In this document: positions 32,016 through 42,179 of the stretch, piece by piece | Layout of the letters: each line of letters starts with the position of its first letter | How positions within the stretch are numbered: position 1 is the first letter of the stretch | Source: Iodidimonas muriae | GTDB lineage: Bacteria; Pseudomonadota; Alphaproteobacteria; Sphingomonadales; Rhodothalassiaceae | NCBI RefSeq assembly: GCF_014647255.1 | Contig: NZ_BMOV01000005.1 | Location: forward strand, 174,579-238,578 | Length of the DNA: 64,000 nt | Reading direction: 5' to 3' | Position numbers and translations under genes: made by a program | Notes under the pieces: model-generated | Seen by the model: the letters and a program-made list of their open reading frames with translations, nothing else | Database searches by the model: none | What the model was told of the DNA's origin: nothing

Positions 32016-32873
32016 TTATCCAAACAAAGCGTCGATATCATCTTGACTGCTGGAGCCGGATGAGGCGGGTGGATCTTCTGCTTTTGGCTTCGCCGCTTTT
32101 GCTGCGGGCTTGGCTGCAGGCTTTGGCGCAGGCGCTTTCTTTTGTGGCGCTGCTTTTTTTGTATTTGCTGCAGGCGTGGGACTTTTCGGTTCGGCTTTGG
32201 GGCTTTTAGCAGGTTCTGTCTTGGGGCTTCCCCCCATCAAGGCATCGACAGCATCCTGATCGATGCCTTCCCCTTCCAGGGACGGACCACGAAGCAAAGC
32301 TCGATCCTCGTCCACTGCTTCTTCTACTTCATCGTCTGCTGCAGCGGAAATTTCATCATCGGTAATGCCCAAAAGGCTACGCAATTCGTGAATACGCCCT
32401 TCCACATAGGTGAGCGTTTGCACAACTTTTGAAATGCGCTGGCCGGTGATGTCCTGAAACGAGCAGGCTTCAAATATCTGCATGATATTGTCCTGCACGA
32501 TTTGCTGGAACGTTTCCACATCCTGCGGGTCCGCCCCCATGATGGCTTCAGCCGATTCCATAATGGTATTGGTCGCCGTTTCTGTTTGCTGGACGATGGC
32601 ATCCAGCTCCATGCCCGCACGGGGAATACGGTCCGTTTCCAGATCTCTTGGCTGAAGCGCCGCGATTTCCTTGCGCGCATTGCCTATATAGTCGCTCAAT
32701 GTCCGACATTCGCGGTAGATCTTTGTGTCGATTGAGCGGAAATAGGTGCGCATCGTTCCGATGAGCACTTCCGTTACCGAGGCAACATCGGTCAAAGAAA
32801 GAGTCTCGTCCCGCTTCTCCCGAAGGCGATCGACCAAGGCTTCGATCTTTTCCGGGAGTTCTTCGGCACCCAT
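32016..32873 (-). CDS. cheZ: CheZ-family phosphatase of CheY-P
   Basis: 285 residues. The helical core carries CSFQDITGQRISKV. Its Asp and Gln correspond to D143 and Q147 of E. coli CheZ, which drive CheY-P hydrolysis. A ~60-residue Pro/Ala/Lys-rich linker follows and the protein ends with QDDIDALFG, a typical CheY-docking tail. Its start overlaps the stop of the upstream cheY gene by one base, so the pair is translationally coupled. It acts in chemotaxis by resetting the flagellar motor signal. Confidence 0.92.
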   Translation of the reverse strand: MGAEELPEKIEALVDRLREKRDETLSLTDVASVTEVLIGTMRTYFRSIDTKIYRECRTLSDYIGNARKEIAALQPRDLETDRIPRAGMELDAIVQQTETATNTIMESAEAIMGADPQDVETFQQIVQDNIMQIFEACSFQDITGQRISKVVQTLTYVEGRIHELRSLLGITDDEISAAADDEVEEAVDEDRALLRGPSLEGEGIDQDAVDALMGGSPKTEPAKSPKAEPKSPTPAANTKKAAPQKKAPAPKPAAKPAAKAAKPKAEDPPASSGSSSQDDIDALFG

Positions 32874-33259
32874 CAGAATTCCCCAAGCACAGCCGACAGC
32901 TTTTGTTTGAGCGTCGCAGCGTTGAAGGGCTTCACAATATAGTTGTTTACGCCGGCCTTTTTGGCTGCGATCACATTGTCCGTTTTGGATTCCGCCGTGA
33001 CCATGATGAATGGCAGCGCTTTAAGCTGCGCATCGGCACGCACTTCTTTTAAAAGTTCGTACCCTGTCATTGGCTCCATATTCCAATCGGAAATGACCAG
33101 GCCGTAATTTTTGCTGCGCAGTTTCTCCAGCGCCTGTGAACCATCGGTTGCTTCATCCACATTGTCGAACCCAAGCTGTTTGAGCAAGTTGCGAACGATT
33201 CGAAGCATCGTCTTATAATCATCGACGATAAGGATGGGCATCGCCTTATCTACGGCCAT
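32873..33259 (-). CDS. cheY: CheY-type chemotaxis response regulator
   Basis: 128 residues, a stand-alone receiver domain. The acidic pocket is IVDD, the phospho-acceptor Asp lies in [10 protein letters not shown], Thr/Ser in MVTAES and Lys in NYIVKPFN. It is coupled to cheZ, so it is most likely the motor-binding CheY. The adjacent gap 33260-33485 (226 bp) should hold its promoter and that of ribF, but I see no clear boxes. Confidence 0.93.
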   Translation of the reverse strand: MAVDKAMPILIVDDYKTMLRIVRNLLKQLGFDNVDEATDGSQALEKLRSKNYGLVISDWNMEPMTGYELLKEVRADAQLKALPFIMVTAESKTDNVIAAKKAGVNNYIVKPFNAATLKQKLSAVLGEF

Positions 33260-33485
33260 AGTTGTCCAAACCCCTGAAAATTGGCTGAATTCAGACGGAG
33301 CGATCCTCCGTCGGTTAAGAGAGAAGCACCATAATACCCCGCCTCTAAAAAACTGGTTAATGCCTTTCGACTGACTGTTTAAATTTTATATCGGTACAAA
33401 AAGCCGCTTTTATGTGCGCCTTGCCCGGTGTTTCCTCCTCCGGCTATAGTGCCGTCTCTTTGGTCTCGCAGAAATATCTGTAGGG

Positions 33486-34553
33486 ATGCACCTCAAGCCC
33501 AGTCTGTCAGGAGCCAATCCACCCGTGGAGATTCTTCGCCACCCATTGTCCTTGCCGCCTTCCCTAAGGGGATCTGTTGCGGCCTTGGGAAATTTCGATG
33601 GTTTCCACCGCGGCCATCAGGTGGTGGTGGGAGAGGCGGGCCGGTTGGCGCGGGACATGGGAGTACCTTTGGCTGTTGTCACCACAGAGCCGCATCCGCG
33701 CAGCTTCTTCCGTCCCAATGACCCGCCTTTCCGCCTGACCCCCTTTCGGGAGCGGGCATGGCTTTTGGAGCAGTTTGGTGTGGATTTGCTGGTGAGCTTA
33801 CCATTTGATGCCACGCTGTCGCATTTTCCCCCGCAGCAATTCGTGACGGAAATTTTATGCGAGAAACTGGGCGTTTTGCATTTGCTGGCGGGTTATGATT
33901 ACCGGTTTGGGGCAAAGCGTGCCGGTGGGTCGGATCTGCTGGCCTGGATGGGCAAAATGGAAGGCTTTGGCCTCAGTGTGGTGGAGCCTGTGACCTTCGG
34001 TATCGAAGGCGCGGCGGGGCAGATTTATTCTTCCAGCCTTGTGCGCGATACCTTGCGTGAAGGTCGGGCGCGCCGGGCCGCGTCCTTGCTTGGCCATTGG
34101 TGGACTTTGTCCGGACATGTTCAGGAAGGTGACAAGCGCGGGCGAACCATCGGCTTCCCCACGGCCAATCTGGCTTTGGAAGATGTGCTTCATCCCAAAT
34201 TCGGCGTTTATGCCGTTCGGGTAACGGTGGAAGGCGACGATGCAATTTATGGCGGCGTTGCCAATCTGGGATGCCGCCCCACCTTTGATAAACAGGATGT
34301 CACCCTTGAAACCTTTTTGTTCGATTTCGAGGGGGATTTATATGGTCGGCATATTCGGGTCGAATTTGTGGGATTTGTGCGTGCGGAGCAGAAATTTTCT
34401 GGCATAGAGGAACTGAAAGCCCAGATCGCACAAGATTGTCAAACCGCCCGAACGCTGTTGTCCGATCCCGAAAATGCGCGTGATCACCTTCCGCCGCCCC
34501 GCCTGGATCGTTATCTCGCCGACCATCCCGTTGCTTTGGCAAAACCGCGATAA
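33486..34553 (+). CDS. ribF: bifunctional riboflavin kinase / FAD synthetase
   Basis: 355 residues from ATG 33486. GTG 33525, with AGGAG 11 nt upstream, is an alternative start. The N-terminal nucleotidyltransferase domain has ALGNFDGFHRGHQ and the C-terminal flavokinase domain has GRTIGFPTANL and CRPTFD...ETFLFDFEGDLYGR. It converts riboflavin to FMN and FAD. No FMN riboswitch is evident upstream. It precedes ileS, a common alphaproteobacterial arrangement. Confidence 0.95.
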   Translation: MHLKPSLSGANPPVEILRHPLSLPPSLRGSVAALGNFDGFHRGHQVVVGEAGRLARDMGVPLAVVTTEPHPRSFFRPNDPPFRLTPFRERAWLLEQFGVDLLVSLPFDATLSHFPPQQFVTEILCEKLGVLHLLAGYDYRFGAKRAGGSDLLAWMGKMEGFGLSVVEPVTFGIEGAAGQIYSSSLVRDTLREGRARRAASLLGHWWTLSGHVQEGDKRGRTIGFPTANLALEDVLHPKFGVYAVRVTVEGDDAIYGGVANLGCRPTFDKQDVTLETFLFDFEGDLYGRHIRVEFVGFVRAEQKFSGIEELKAQIAQDCQTARTLLSDPENARDHLPPPRLDRYLADHPVALAKPR

Positions 34554-34670
34554 AGCGGGTATTCCGCGGTGGAAGGGGCGAACAGTCTCTTGCCCGCTTG
34601 TTATGGCATTGCTAAAAGATTTCCTATGTTGAGTGGCGCATATATCACCGGTGTGGAGAGGCGAATTATT

Positions 34671-34699
34671 GGCCCGGCCTTTGTTTGAAGGCCGGGGCC
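34671..34699. other. G+C-rich hairpin in the ileS leader region
   Basis: GGCCCGGCCTT and AAGGCCGGGGCC form an ~11-bp stem with a single bulged G and a 6-nt loop, about 50 bp before the ileS start. There is no T run on the plus strand. It could be a leader structure or the end of the ribF transcript. Not a recognisable T-box. Confidence 0.4.
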
Positions 34700-34748
34700 A
34701 TGTGCAACTTAACAATTCCTGCCTTATTCAATGACGTGAGGACTGTCC

Positions 34749-37589
34749 ATGTCCGGTGACTTACCCACCAAGCGCGATTATCGTGCAACGATCTTCCTTC
34801 CCCAAACCGATCTTCCCATGCGTGCCGGATTGCCGCAAAAAGAGCCGGAATGGCTGGCTTATTGGGAAAAAAGCGATCTTTATCAAAGCCTGCGCGATGC
34901 GGGCCGTGATCGCCCACGCTTTACCCTGCATGATGGGCCGCCCTATGCCAATGGGGATATCCATATCGGCCATGCGATGAACAAGATCCTGAAGGATGTG
35001 ATCGTTCGCGCCTATCAGATGACCGGCCATGATGCCCCTTATGTGCCCGGCTGGGATTGCCATGGTCTGCCCATCGAGTGGAAAGTGGAAGAAGCCTACC
35101 GTAAAAAGGGCAAAAACAAAGACGAGGTGGACCCGGTTGAATTCCGCAAGGAATGTCGGGCTTTCGCCGCCAAGTGGATTGACCGCCAGCGTGCACAGTT
35201 CAAGCGTCTGGGGATCCTTGGTAATTGGGACAATCCCTATACCACCATGGCCTATGAGGCCGAGGCCAAAATCGTTCAGGAATTGCTGAAATTCGCCATG
35301 TCGGGCGCGTTGTATCGCGGCTCGAAGCCTGTGATGTGGTCGCCGGTGGAAAAAACCGCGCTGGCCGAGGCCGAGGTGGAATATCACGACCATAGTTCCA
35401 CCCAGATCGATGTGGCGTTCCCCATTATCAAAACCGACATCGAAGCCCTGTCCACCGCCAAGGTGGTGATCTGGACCACCACGCCGTGGACCATTCCGGC
35501 CAACCGCGCCATCTGCTTCGGGCCGGATATCGATTATGTGCTGGTAGATGCCGATGAGCTGTCCGACGGCGCCTTGATCAAACGCGGGACACGCTTTTTG
35601 GTGGCTGAAGCCTTGCTCAGTGCCTTTGCGCAACGGGCGTCCATCACTGTTCATGGGGTGGTGGAACGCTATCGCGGCGCCGATCTGGCCAATACGGTTT
35701 GTGCCCATCCGTGGCGTGGGCGGGGATATGAGTTCGATGTGCCCTTGCTGCCCGGTGATCATGTTACGGTGGATGCGGGGACCGGCTTTGTGCACACGGC
35801 CCCTAGCCATGGTGAAGACGATTTCATCGTCGGCCAGAAATTCGGCATCGAAGTGCCGATGACCGTGGGCGGTGATGGCCGCTATTATGATCATATGCCG
35901 CTGGTGGCGGGCGATCATGTGTATAAGGTGGGCGACAAGATCTGCGATCTTCTGGCCGAAAATGATGCCTTGTGGGGCAAAAGCACCTTCGTACACAGCT
36001 ATCCCCATAGCTGGCGTTCCAAAGCCCCGCTGATTTTCCGCAACACGCCGCAATGGTTCATTTCCATGGAAACGAACGGCCTGCGCGAAAAAGCCTTGGC
36101 AGGGATCGAACAGGTGCGCTGGATTCCGGCGCGCGGCAAGAATCGTATCCGCGGCATGGTTTCGGATCGCCCCGATTGGGTGATCAGTCGCCAGCGTGCC
36201 TGGGGCGTGCCCATTACGGTCTTTGCCAATCCCGTCACGGGCGAGGTGTTGCAAGATGATGCGGTCAATGCGCGTATCGTGGCTGCGGTGCGGGAAGAAG
36301 GGGCCGATGCGTGGTTTGCCGGAGATCCCAAGCGTTTCCTCGGTTCGGACCATAATCCCGATGACTGGGAAGCCATCACCGATATTCTGGATGTGTGGTT
36401 TGATTCCGGCTCTACACATTCTTTTGTTTTGGAAGAACGCGAAGAGCTGAATTGGCCGGCATCCTTGTATCTGGAAGGGTCGGATCAGCATCGCGGCTGG
36501 TTCCAGTCCAGCCTATTGGAAGCCTGCGGCACACGCGGCCGCCCGCCCTATGAGGCGGTTTTGACCCATGGCTTCACATTGGATGCCGATGGCCGCAAAA
36601 TGTCCAAATCTGCGGGCACCGGCTTGTCGCCGCAGGATATTGTCGACCAGTATGGGGCCGATATTCTGCGCCTGTGGGTGGTATCGACCGACTATTTCGA
36701 AGATGTGCGGATCGGCAAGGAAATCATCAAAGGGCAGGTGGATGCTTATCGCAAGATTCGCAATACCCTGCGCTTCTTGCTGGGCAATTTGGCAGGCTTT
36801 GAAGAAAGCGAACGGCTACCCATCGACCAGATGCCAGAGCTGGAACAATGGGTGTTGCACCGCATGGCCGAGCTTGATGCGCTGGTGCGTGACAAGATCA
36901 ACGGCTTTGATTTCAACCCTTATTTCCAGGCGCTTTACCAGTTTTGCATTGTCGAGCTTTCGGCGCTGTATTTCGATATCCGCAAGGATGCGCTTTATTG
37001 CGATGCCAAAGACAGTATCCGCCGCCGCGCCGCGCGCACGGTTCTGGATTTGTTGTTCTATCGCCTGACAAGCTGGCTGGCGCCGATATTGGTATTTACC
37101 ACGGAAGAGGTCTGGCAGGCGCGATTCGGTGTGGACGCACAAAGCGTGCATCGACAGCAATTCCCGGAAACATCTGACAGCTGGCGCAATCCGGTCTTGG
37201 AGGAAAAATGGACGAAGATCCGGGCTATCCGGCGCGTGGTTACCGGCGCGCTAGAGGTGGAGCGCCGCGAAAAGCGTATTGGCTCGTCTTTGCAGGCGGC
37301 CCCCAAACTTTATATCGACGATCCTGAGTTGATGGCAGCGCTTGATGGCCTTGATCTGGCAGAGATTTGCATCACGTCTTCCGTTGAGGTGATTGTGGGA
37401 AGCGGGCCGGATGAGGCATGGCGGCTTGAAGATGTGCCGCATGTGGCTGTTCTGGTGGAGCAGGCCTCTGGTGAAAAATGCCAGCGTTGCTGGGTGGTCA
37501 GCGATGAGGTCGGGGCCGATGCCGCTAATCCCGATATTTGCAAGCGTTGTGCAAAAACGGTGCAGGCACCGGGATGTGGTGCGGCGTGA
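34749..37589 (+). CDS. ileS: isoleucyl-tRNA synthetase
   Basis: 946 residues, the usual length. Class I signatures are HIGH at residues 72-75 (in DGPPYANGDIHIGHAMNKIL) and KMSKS at 617-621. The editing domain lies between them (IWTTTPWTIPANRAI). The C-terminal zinc finger has CQRC and CKRC. It charges tRNA-Ile. ATG 34749 is preceded by GAGGAC. The 3' end overlaps the lspA start region. Confidence 0.98.
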   Translation: MSGDLPTKRDYRATIFLPQTDLPMRAGLPQKEPEWLAYWEKSDLYQSLRDAGRDRPRFTLHDGPPYANGDIHIGHAMNKILKDVIVRAYQMTGHDAPYVPGWDCHGLPIEWKVEEAYRKKGKNKDEVDPVEFRKECRAFAAKWIDRQRAQFKRLGILGNWDNPYTTMAYEAEAKIVQELLKFAMSGALYRGSKPVMWSPVEKTALAEAEVEYHDHSSTQIDVAFPIIKTDIEALSTAKVVIWTTTPWTIPANRAICFGPDIDYVLVDADELSDGALIKRGTRFLVAEALLSAFAQRASITVHGVVERYRGADLANTVCAHPWRGRGYEFDVPLLPGDHVTVDAGTGFVHTAPSHGEDDFIVGQKFGIEVPMTVGGDGRYYDHMPLVAGDHVYKVGDKICDLLAENDALWGKSTFVHSYPHSWRSKAPLIFRNTPQWFISMETNGLREKALAGIEQVRWIPARGKNRIRGMVSDRPDWVISRQRAWGVPITVFANPVTGEVLQDDAVNARIVAAVREEGADAWFAGDPKRFLGSDHNPDDWEAITDILDVWFDSGSTHSFVLEEREELNWPASLYLEGSDQHRGWFQSSLLEACGTRGRPPYEAVLTHGFTLDADGRKMSKSAGTGLSPQDIVDQYGADILRLWVVSTDYFEDVRIGKEIIKGQVDAYRKIRNTLRFLLGNLAGFEESERLPIDQMPELEQWVLHRMAELDALVRDKINGFDFNPYFQALYQFCIVELSALYFDIRKDALYCDAKDSIRRRAARTVLDLLFYRLTSWLAPILVFTTEEVWQARFGVDAQSVHRQQFPETSDSWRNPVLEEKWTKIRAIRRVVTGALEVERREKRIGSSLQAAPKLYIDDPELMAALDGLDLAEICITSSVEVIVGSGPDEAWRLEDVPHVAVLVEQASGEKCQRCWVVSDEVGADAANPDICKRCAKTVQAPGCGAA

Positions 37590-38101
37590 AGCCTCTTTTC
37601 GCCCACTCATTGCGCACCCAAAAAGCCGCACGGCGCATTGGCTGGCTGGTGGTTTTGCTGGTGCTTTTAACAGACCGGCTCAGCAAGCTCTGGATTCTGG
37701 ATGGCCTGGCAATGCAGGTGGGGGATACACGCCTCCTCCTGCCTTTTTTCAGCCTGACCTTCGTTTGGAATGAAGGGGTAAGCCTTGGGCTGTTCCAGCA
37801 AGGCACAATGGGGGGGCGCGTTTTTCTGATCGGCCTCACATCTCTGATCTCGGTGCTGCTGGCCATTTGGTTGCAGCGCACCCGCTTGCGCCTGCCTGCT
37901 TTGGCTCTTGGGCTGATTCTGGGCGGGGCCATTGGCAATATATGGGATCGGGTGCTTTATGGAGCGGTGGTGGATTTTGCCCATGTTCATGTGGGGAACT
38001 GGTCTTTTTACATCTTCAATGTGGCGGATGCGGCGATCAGCGTGGGTGTTGTGCTGTTGTTGATTGACAGTTTCGTACATCCGCAACGACAATCCGCTTG
38101 A
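37574..38101 (+). CDS. lspA: lipoprotein signal peptidase (signal peptidase II)
   Basis: 175 residues from ATG 37574; GTG 37586, overlapping the ileS stop, is an alternative. Four hydrophobic segments are visible. Catalytic-family motifs are FVWNEGVSLGLF, GNIWDR, VVDFAHVH (Asp) and FYIFNVADAAIS (Asp). It removes signal peptides from prolipoproteins in the inner membrane. The next gene encodes a lipoprotein. The start overlaps ileS, suggesting coupled translation. Confidence 0.93.
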   Translation: MWCGVKPLFAHSLRTQKAARRIGWLVVLLVLLTDRLSKLWILDGLAMQVGDTRLLLPFFSLTFVWNEGVSLGLFQQGTMGGRVFLIGLTSLISVLLAIWLQRTRLRLPALALGLILGGAIGNIWDRVLYGAVVDFAHVHVGNWSFYIFNVADAAISVGVVLLLIDSFVHPQRQSA

Positions 38102-38193
38102 GAGGCGAAGCGGCACGCTTGCTGTCAGCCTTAAAATTCCGTACAAAGACCATATGATTTGTTGAAAATAACCGATAGTTGCGAGGAAAATCC

Positions 38194-38658
38194 TTGACCA
38201 TTTCTTTCGGATATCGCGGCCTTGTCCGTTTTGCCGTCTCTGCTGTGGCCTTTGTCGGCCTTGGTGGATGCGTTTGGGTTGGTGATCTGATCGGGTCTGG
38301 CAAAAGCCCGCCCGATGAATTTGTGGTGGTTGATAAACGCCCTTTGGTGGTGCCGCCTGATTTCCAGTTGCGCCCCCCACGCCCCGGCGTGCCTAGCCCG
38401 CAAAATATCCAACCCGCCGCCCAGGTGGTGGATGCGCTTTTCCCCGGCCATACGACTGTTCCACCAAAACCATCCGCTGCGGAAATGGCGCTTCTGGATA
38501 ATTTCCCCCAGGCCGATGCGGATATCCGTTCCACTGTGGGAGATGATACGGCATTGGTGAACAAAGGGCCGATGTTGTCCGAAATCCTGGCGATGGAGCC
38601 GCGCTCGATGGAAAGCGATGGGGCCAGTATTCAACGGCTTACATCCGATCCGCGCTGA
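38194..38658 (+). CDS. DUF3035 lipoprotein
   Basis: 154 residues from TTG 38194, with GAGGAAA immediately upstream. The signal peptide ends in the lipobox VGLGGC. The mature protein is Pro-rich with PPDEFVVVDKRPLVVPPDF, the DUF3035 signature that commonly follows lspA in alphaproteobacteria. Function unknown; envelope location is expected. A terminator follows at 38697. Confidence 0.85.
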   Translation: MTISFGYRGLVRFAVSAVAFVGLGGCVWVGDLIGSGKSPPDEFVVVDKRPLVVPPDFQLRPPRPGVPSPQNIQPAAQVVDALFPGHTTVPPKPSAAEMALLDNFPQADADIRSTVGDDTALVNKGPMLSEILAMEPRSMESDGASIQRLTSDPR

Positions 38659-38696
38659 CCTGCGCATCAGCGCTTTGTTTCCTTCAGAATTTTGAG

Positions 38697-38726
38697 CGGT
38701 CGTCCTTCATCAAGGGCGGCCGTTTT
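38697..38726 (+). terminator. intrinsic terminator after the DUF3035 gene
   Basis: An 11-bp stem containing two G-U pairs (CGGTCGTCCTT / AAGGGCGGCCG), a 4-nt loop and four T. It separates the ileS-lspA-DUF3035 run from mutL. Confidence 0.7.
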
Positions 38727-38770
38727 GCTATGCTGATATCGGCAATGGCGATCATGAAAAGCGGGTACTT

Positions 38771-40618
38771 ATGGACGATGGGAAAAGCGGGCGTATCCAT
38801 CTTTTGGATGAACAGACGGTCAATCAGATCGCCGCAGGTGAAGTGGTGGAACGCCCCGCCAGTGCCGTTAAGGAATTGGTGGAAAATGCGCTGGATGCGG
38901 GGGCGCATCATATTGATGTGGTGCTGCGCGAAGGTGGAAAGGCGCTTATTTCTGTAACGGATGATGGCATTGGCATGTCGCCCGAAGAATTGGGGATGGC
39001 CGTTGAGCGCCATGCCACCTCGAAACTACGCAGCGCTGAAGACTTGAATGCCATTGGCACCCTCGGGTTTCGTGGGGAAGCCTTGCCGTCTATTGGTTCT
39101 GTCAGTCGGCTATCCATCACCAGCCGGGCCAAAGGCGCGGATGAGGCCTGGGCGCTAAAGGTGGATGCCGGGGCGAAAACCGGCCCTCTTCCTGCGGCTT
39201 TATCGGCGGGCACGCGGATAGAGGTGCGGGATCTGTTTTATGCGACCCCTGCGCGGTTGAAATTCCTGAAAGCCGATCGCACCGAACAATCCAATGCACT
39301 GGATATTATAAAGCGGCTGGCGATGGCCCATCCCCATGTGGCCTTCAGCCTCAGCGATGGGGATCGGGTGTTGTTCCGCGCCGAACGGGCGCTTTCCACA
39401 GGAGACGACGCGCAAAAGGCACGTCTGGGTGACATTCTGGGGCGGGCCTTTACCGATAATGCGGTGGCAGTGGATGCGGTGCGCGATGATTTGCGGCTGA
39501 AGGGATTTGCCGGTCTTCCCACCTATTCCCGGGGCAATGCCCAGCAGCAATATTTGTTCGTCAATGGCCGTCCGGTAAAAGACCGGTTGCTGGTAGGGGC
39601 GGTGCGTGGAGCCTATGCGGATTTCCTTGCCCGTGACCGGCATCCGGTTTTGGTGTTGTTTTTGGAACTGGACCCGCATGCGGTGGATGTGAATGTGCAT
39701 CCCGCGAAAGCCGAAGTGCGCTTCCGCGATCAGGGGCTGGTGCGTGGTCTGATTGTTTCCGGTTTGCGTCATGCTTTGGGGGCGGCAGGGCATCGGGCCT
39801 CCACCAGTGTCAGCCAGGCGGCTTTGGGGGCGGCACGTCCGGCCACTTCCCCCGTAACGCGCCCTGCTTATGGGGAGAAATCTGCCTTGGGTGGCGGCTT
39901 TCATGATGCGGCCCGTTCATGGCAGGCACCGACCTCCCCTATGCCGGAACAAAGTCGTTTCGACCCCGAAACGATACCTGTATCTGCCCGGCACGAACCC
40001 GTCACACAAGAGCAAGAGCAGGCAGCGCAGAGAGAGGATTATCCCCTTGGCACGGCCCGCGGGCAGCTCCATGAAACCTATATCATGGCGCAAAATGCCG
40101 ATGGCATCGTGATTGTGGATCAACATGCGGCCCATGAGCGCTTGGTTTATGAGCGCATGAAAGCATCGCTTGAGAAAAGCGGTGTGGCGCGTCAGATGTT
40201 GTTGCTTCCCGATGTGGTGGAATTGGACCCGGATGCCGCCAGCCGTGTTCTGGCCCGTGCGGAAGAATTTGCCGAATTGGGGCTGGTGCTGGAGCCATTT
40301 GGCGATGGCGCTGTGGTGGTCCGCGAAGTACCCGCCTTGTTGGGCAAGGTGGACAGTGTGCGCTTGGTGCGCGATCTGGCCGATGATCTGGCGGAATTGG
40401 ATCAGGGCCTGACCCTGAAGGAACGGCTGGAAGAGGTGTGCGCCACCATGGCTTGTCATGGCAGCGTGCGAGCGGGCAGGCGATTAACTCTGGATGAAAT
40501 GAATGCCTTGCTGCGCGAGATGGAGGCCACCCCCCATTCGGGCCAGTGCAATCATGGGCGCCCCACCTATGTGGAGCTGAAACTCCGGGATGTGGAGCGG
40601 CTGTTTGGTCGCCGTTAA
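38771..40618 (+). CDS. mutL: DNA mismatch repair protein MutL, endonuclease type
   Basis: 615 residues. The GHKL ATPase motifs are [19 protein letters not shown] and [11 protein letters not shown]. After a variable linker, the C-terminal dimerisation domain carries [12 protein letters not shown] at residues 450-461, which fits the DQHAx2Ex4E metal motif of nicking MutL proteins. That agrees with a MutH-less alphaproteobacterium. CHGSVRAGR and GQCNHGRPT complete the endonuclease site. It couples mismatch recognition by MutS to strand excision. Confidence 0.97.
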   Translation: MDDGKSGRIHLLDEQTVNQIAAGEVVERPASAVKELVENALDAGAHHIDVVLREGGKALISVTDDGIGMSPEELGMAVERHATSKLRSAEDLNAIGTLGFRGEALPSIGSVSRLSITSRAKGADEAWALKVDAGAKTGPLPAALSAGTRIEVRDLFYATPARLKFLKADRTEQSNALDIIKRLAMAHPHVAFSLSDGDRVLFRAERALSTGDDAQKARLGDILGRAFTDNAVAVDAVRDDLRLKGFAGLPTYSRGNAQQQYLFVNGRPVKDRLLVGAVRGAYADFLARDRHPVLVLFLELDPHAVDVNVHPAKAEVRFRDQGLVRGLIVSGLRHALGAAGHRASTSVSQAALGAARPATSPVTRPAYGEKSALGGGFHDAARSWQAPTSPMPEQSRFDPETIPVSARHEPVTQEQEQAAQREDYPLGTARGQLHETYIMAQNADGIVIVDQHAAHERLVYERMKASLEKSGVARQMLLLPDVVELDPDAASRVLARAEEFAELGLVLEPFGDGAVVVREVPALLGKVDSVRLVRDLADDLAELDQGLTLKERLEEVCATMACHGSVRAGRRLTLDEMNALLREMEATPHSGQCNHGRPTYVELKLRDVERLFGRR

Positions 40619-40632
40619 AATCGTCGGCAGCA

Positions 40633-41199
40633 CTAGCCCAAGGGGGTGAAACGCAAAAACCAGAGGCGGCTGTCGGCCATCTGGCGCTGGTCGAACAGAC
40701 CAAATCCTTCCGATAAGGAAAGCGTTTCATCCCGCGCCGTTTCCGCCACCACAAGGGCATTGGGGGCCAGCCAGCCTTTGTCGCGCAAGGATGAAAGCGC
40801 CAGGTCCGCCAATCCTTTGTGATAGGGCGGGTCGAGAAATGCGATCTCGACGGGGCCGTGTTCCAAAGCCGGTGCGGGCAGTTTTGTGGCGTCTTTTGCC
40901 AGCACTATTGCCTTGTCTTCGGCTTTCATTGTGGCGAGATTGCTTTTCAAAAGGCTCAGGCTTTTCGGGGCTTTTTCAACAAAAGTTACATGGCGGGCCC
41001 CCCGCGATAAAGCCTCGATCCCCACAGCCCCTGTGCCAGCGAACAGGTCGACCATATGCGCCCCCACAAGGGACGGCTGCTGGCTATGGCTCAGGATATT
41101 GAACAAGGTTTCGCGCAATCGGTCGCTGGTGGGGCGGACCGCCCGATCATCGGGGGCACGCAAGCGGCGTCCACGAAACTGTCCGGCGATCACCCGCAT
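40633..41199 (-). CDS. rsmD: 16S rRNA (guanine966-N2)-methyltransferase
   Basis: 188 residues from ATG 41199. The frame is open further upstream but overlaps rluB there. MRVIAGQFRGRRLRAP, PTSDRLRETLFNIL, VDLFAGTGAVGIEALSRGA (SAM binding) and AFLDPPYHKG (catalytic DPPY) define RsmD. It methylates 16S rRNA during 30S assembly. Its start overlaps the rluB stop by one base, giving a coupled rRNA-modification pair. It is convergent with mutL. Confidence 0.96.
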   Translation of the reverse strand: MRVIAGQFRGRRLRAPDDRAVRPTSDRLRETLFNILSHSQQPSLVGAHMVDLFAGTGAVGIEALSRGARHVTFVEKAPKSLSLLKSNLATMKAEDKAIVLAKDATKLPAPALEHGPVEIAFLDPPYHKGLADLALSSLRDKGWLAPNALVVAETARDETLSLSEGFGLFDQRQMADSRLWFLRFTPLG

Positions 41200-42095
41200 C
41201 AGCGTTTCTCTTTGGGGCCGTTTGGGGTGCGCAGGGCGCTTCTTTTGGGGCGGAATTTGGTTTTCGGTTTGGCTTTTGCCCATTTGGAGGGATTGGGAGC
41301 CTTTTTTGTCTGGGCTGCAATGGAGGCGCTTTCCAAGGCCCCCAGATGGGCCCCACAGGCGGAATAAAGGGCTTTTGACGAAATTTCCCCCACAGCACCG
41401 CGTTGCAATGTTCCCAAAGTGAAGGGGCCATAGGCGGTGCGAATCAGGCGGTTCACATCCAGCCCGATCGAGGCCAGAACCCGGCGTACTTCGCGGTTTT
41501 TCCCTTCGCGCAGTGCCACATTCAGCCATGCATTGCTGCCTGAAACCTTTTCAACGGTGGCTTCAATGGGCTCATAAACGATGCCGTCCACCACTGCGCC
41601 TTGTGCAAGGGCCTTGAGCTTGGCTTCATCCGCCGTGCCGTGGGCGCGCACTTTATAGCGCCGTATCCAGCCGGTTTTCGGCATTTCCATCCAGCGGGCC
41701 AGTGCGCCATCATTGGTCAGCAGCAACAGCCCTTCGGAATTGAGATCCAGCCGTCCCACCGAAATGACGCGCGGCAAATGCGATGGCAAATGATCGAACA
41801 CCGTTGAGCGCCCTTCCGGGTCGCGATGCGTCGTGACCAATCCACGCGGCTTGTGATAGCGCCACAGCCTTGCACTTTCCGCTTGCTCGACGGGCTTTCC
41901 ATTAACGGTGATGCCTTCAAGGCTGGTGATCAGGCAGGCCGGGGTTTTCAGCCGTTTCCCATTGATAGAAACGCGTCCAAGCTCGATCAGCCGTTCCACC
42001 TCACGCCGTGAGCCGATGCCCGCGCGCGCAAGTGCTTTTGCGATTCGTTCCGGCGCAGGGTCCGCCGCACTGTTTTTGTCTTTGTCTTGTGTCAT
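41199..42095 (-). CDS. rluB: ribosomal large-subunit pseudouridine synthase B family
   Basis: About 298 residues from ATG 42095 (ATG 42107 also possible). An S4 RNA-binding domain (RIAKALARAGIGSRREVERLI) precedes the RsuA/RluB catalytic domain with VGRLDLNSEGLLLLTNDG, where the Asp is the nucleophile, and LREGKNREVRRVLASIGLDV. The C-terminal ~60 residues are basic and Pro-rich. It likely forms pseudouridine in 23S rRNA. The RluB rather than RluE/RsuA assignment is by length and the adjacent rsmD gene. Confidence 0.9.
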   Translation of the reverse strand: MTQDKDKNSAADPAPERIAKALARAGIGSRREVERLIELGRVSINGKRLKTPACLITSLEGITVNGKPVEQAESARLWRYHKPRGLVTTHRDPEGRSTVFDHLPSHLPRVISVGRLDLNSEGLLLLTNDGALARWMEMPKTGWIRRYKVRAHGTADEAKLKALAQGAVVDGIVYEPIEATVEKVSGSNAWLNVALREGKNREVRRVLASIGLDVNRLIRTAYGPFTLGTLQRGAVGEISSKALYSACGAHLGALESASIAAQTKKAPNPSKWAKAKPKTKFRPKRSALRTPNGPKEKR

Positions 42096-42179
42096 GGCGG
42101 CGACCATAAGCCGCCCAGTGCTGTTGGGCAATCAAGGATCGCACTTGACCGCACGCCTGCAGCTTTTCATCTTCGCATC

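Noticed and set aside
34671..34699. T-box or intrinsic terminator before ileS
   Set aside because: The hairpin has no T run, and no T-box conserved sequence is visible. T-boxes are also not typical of this class.
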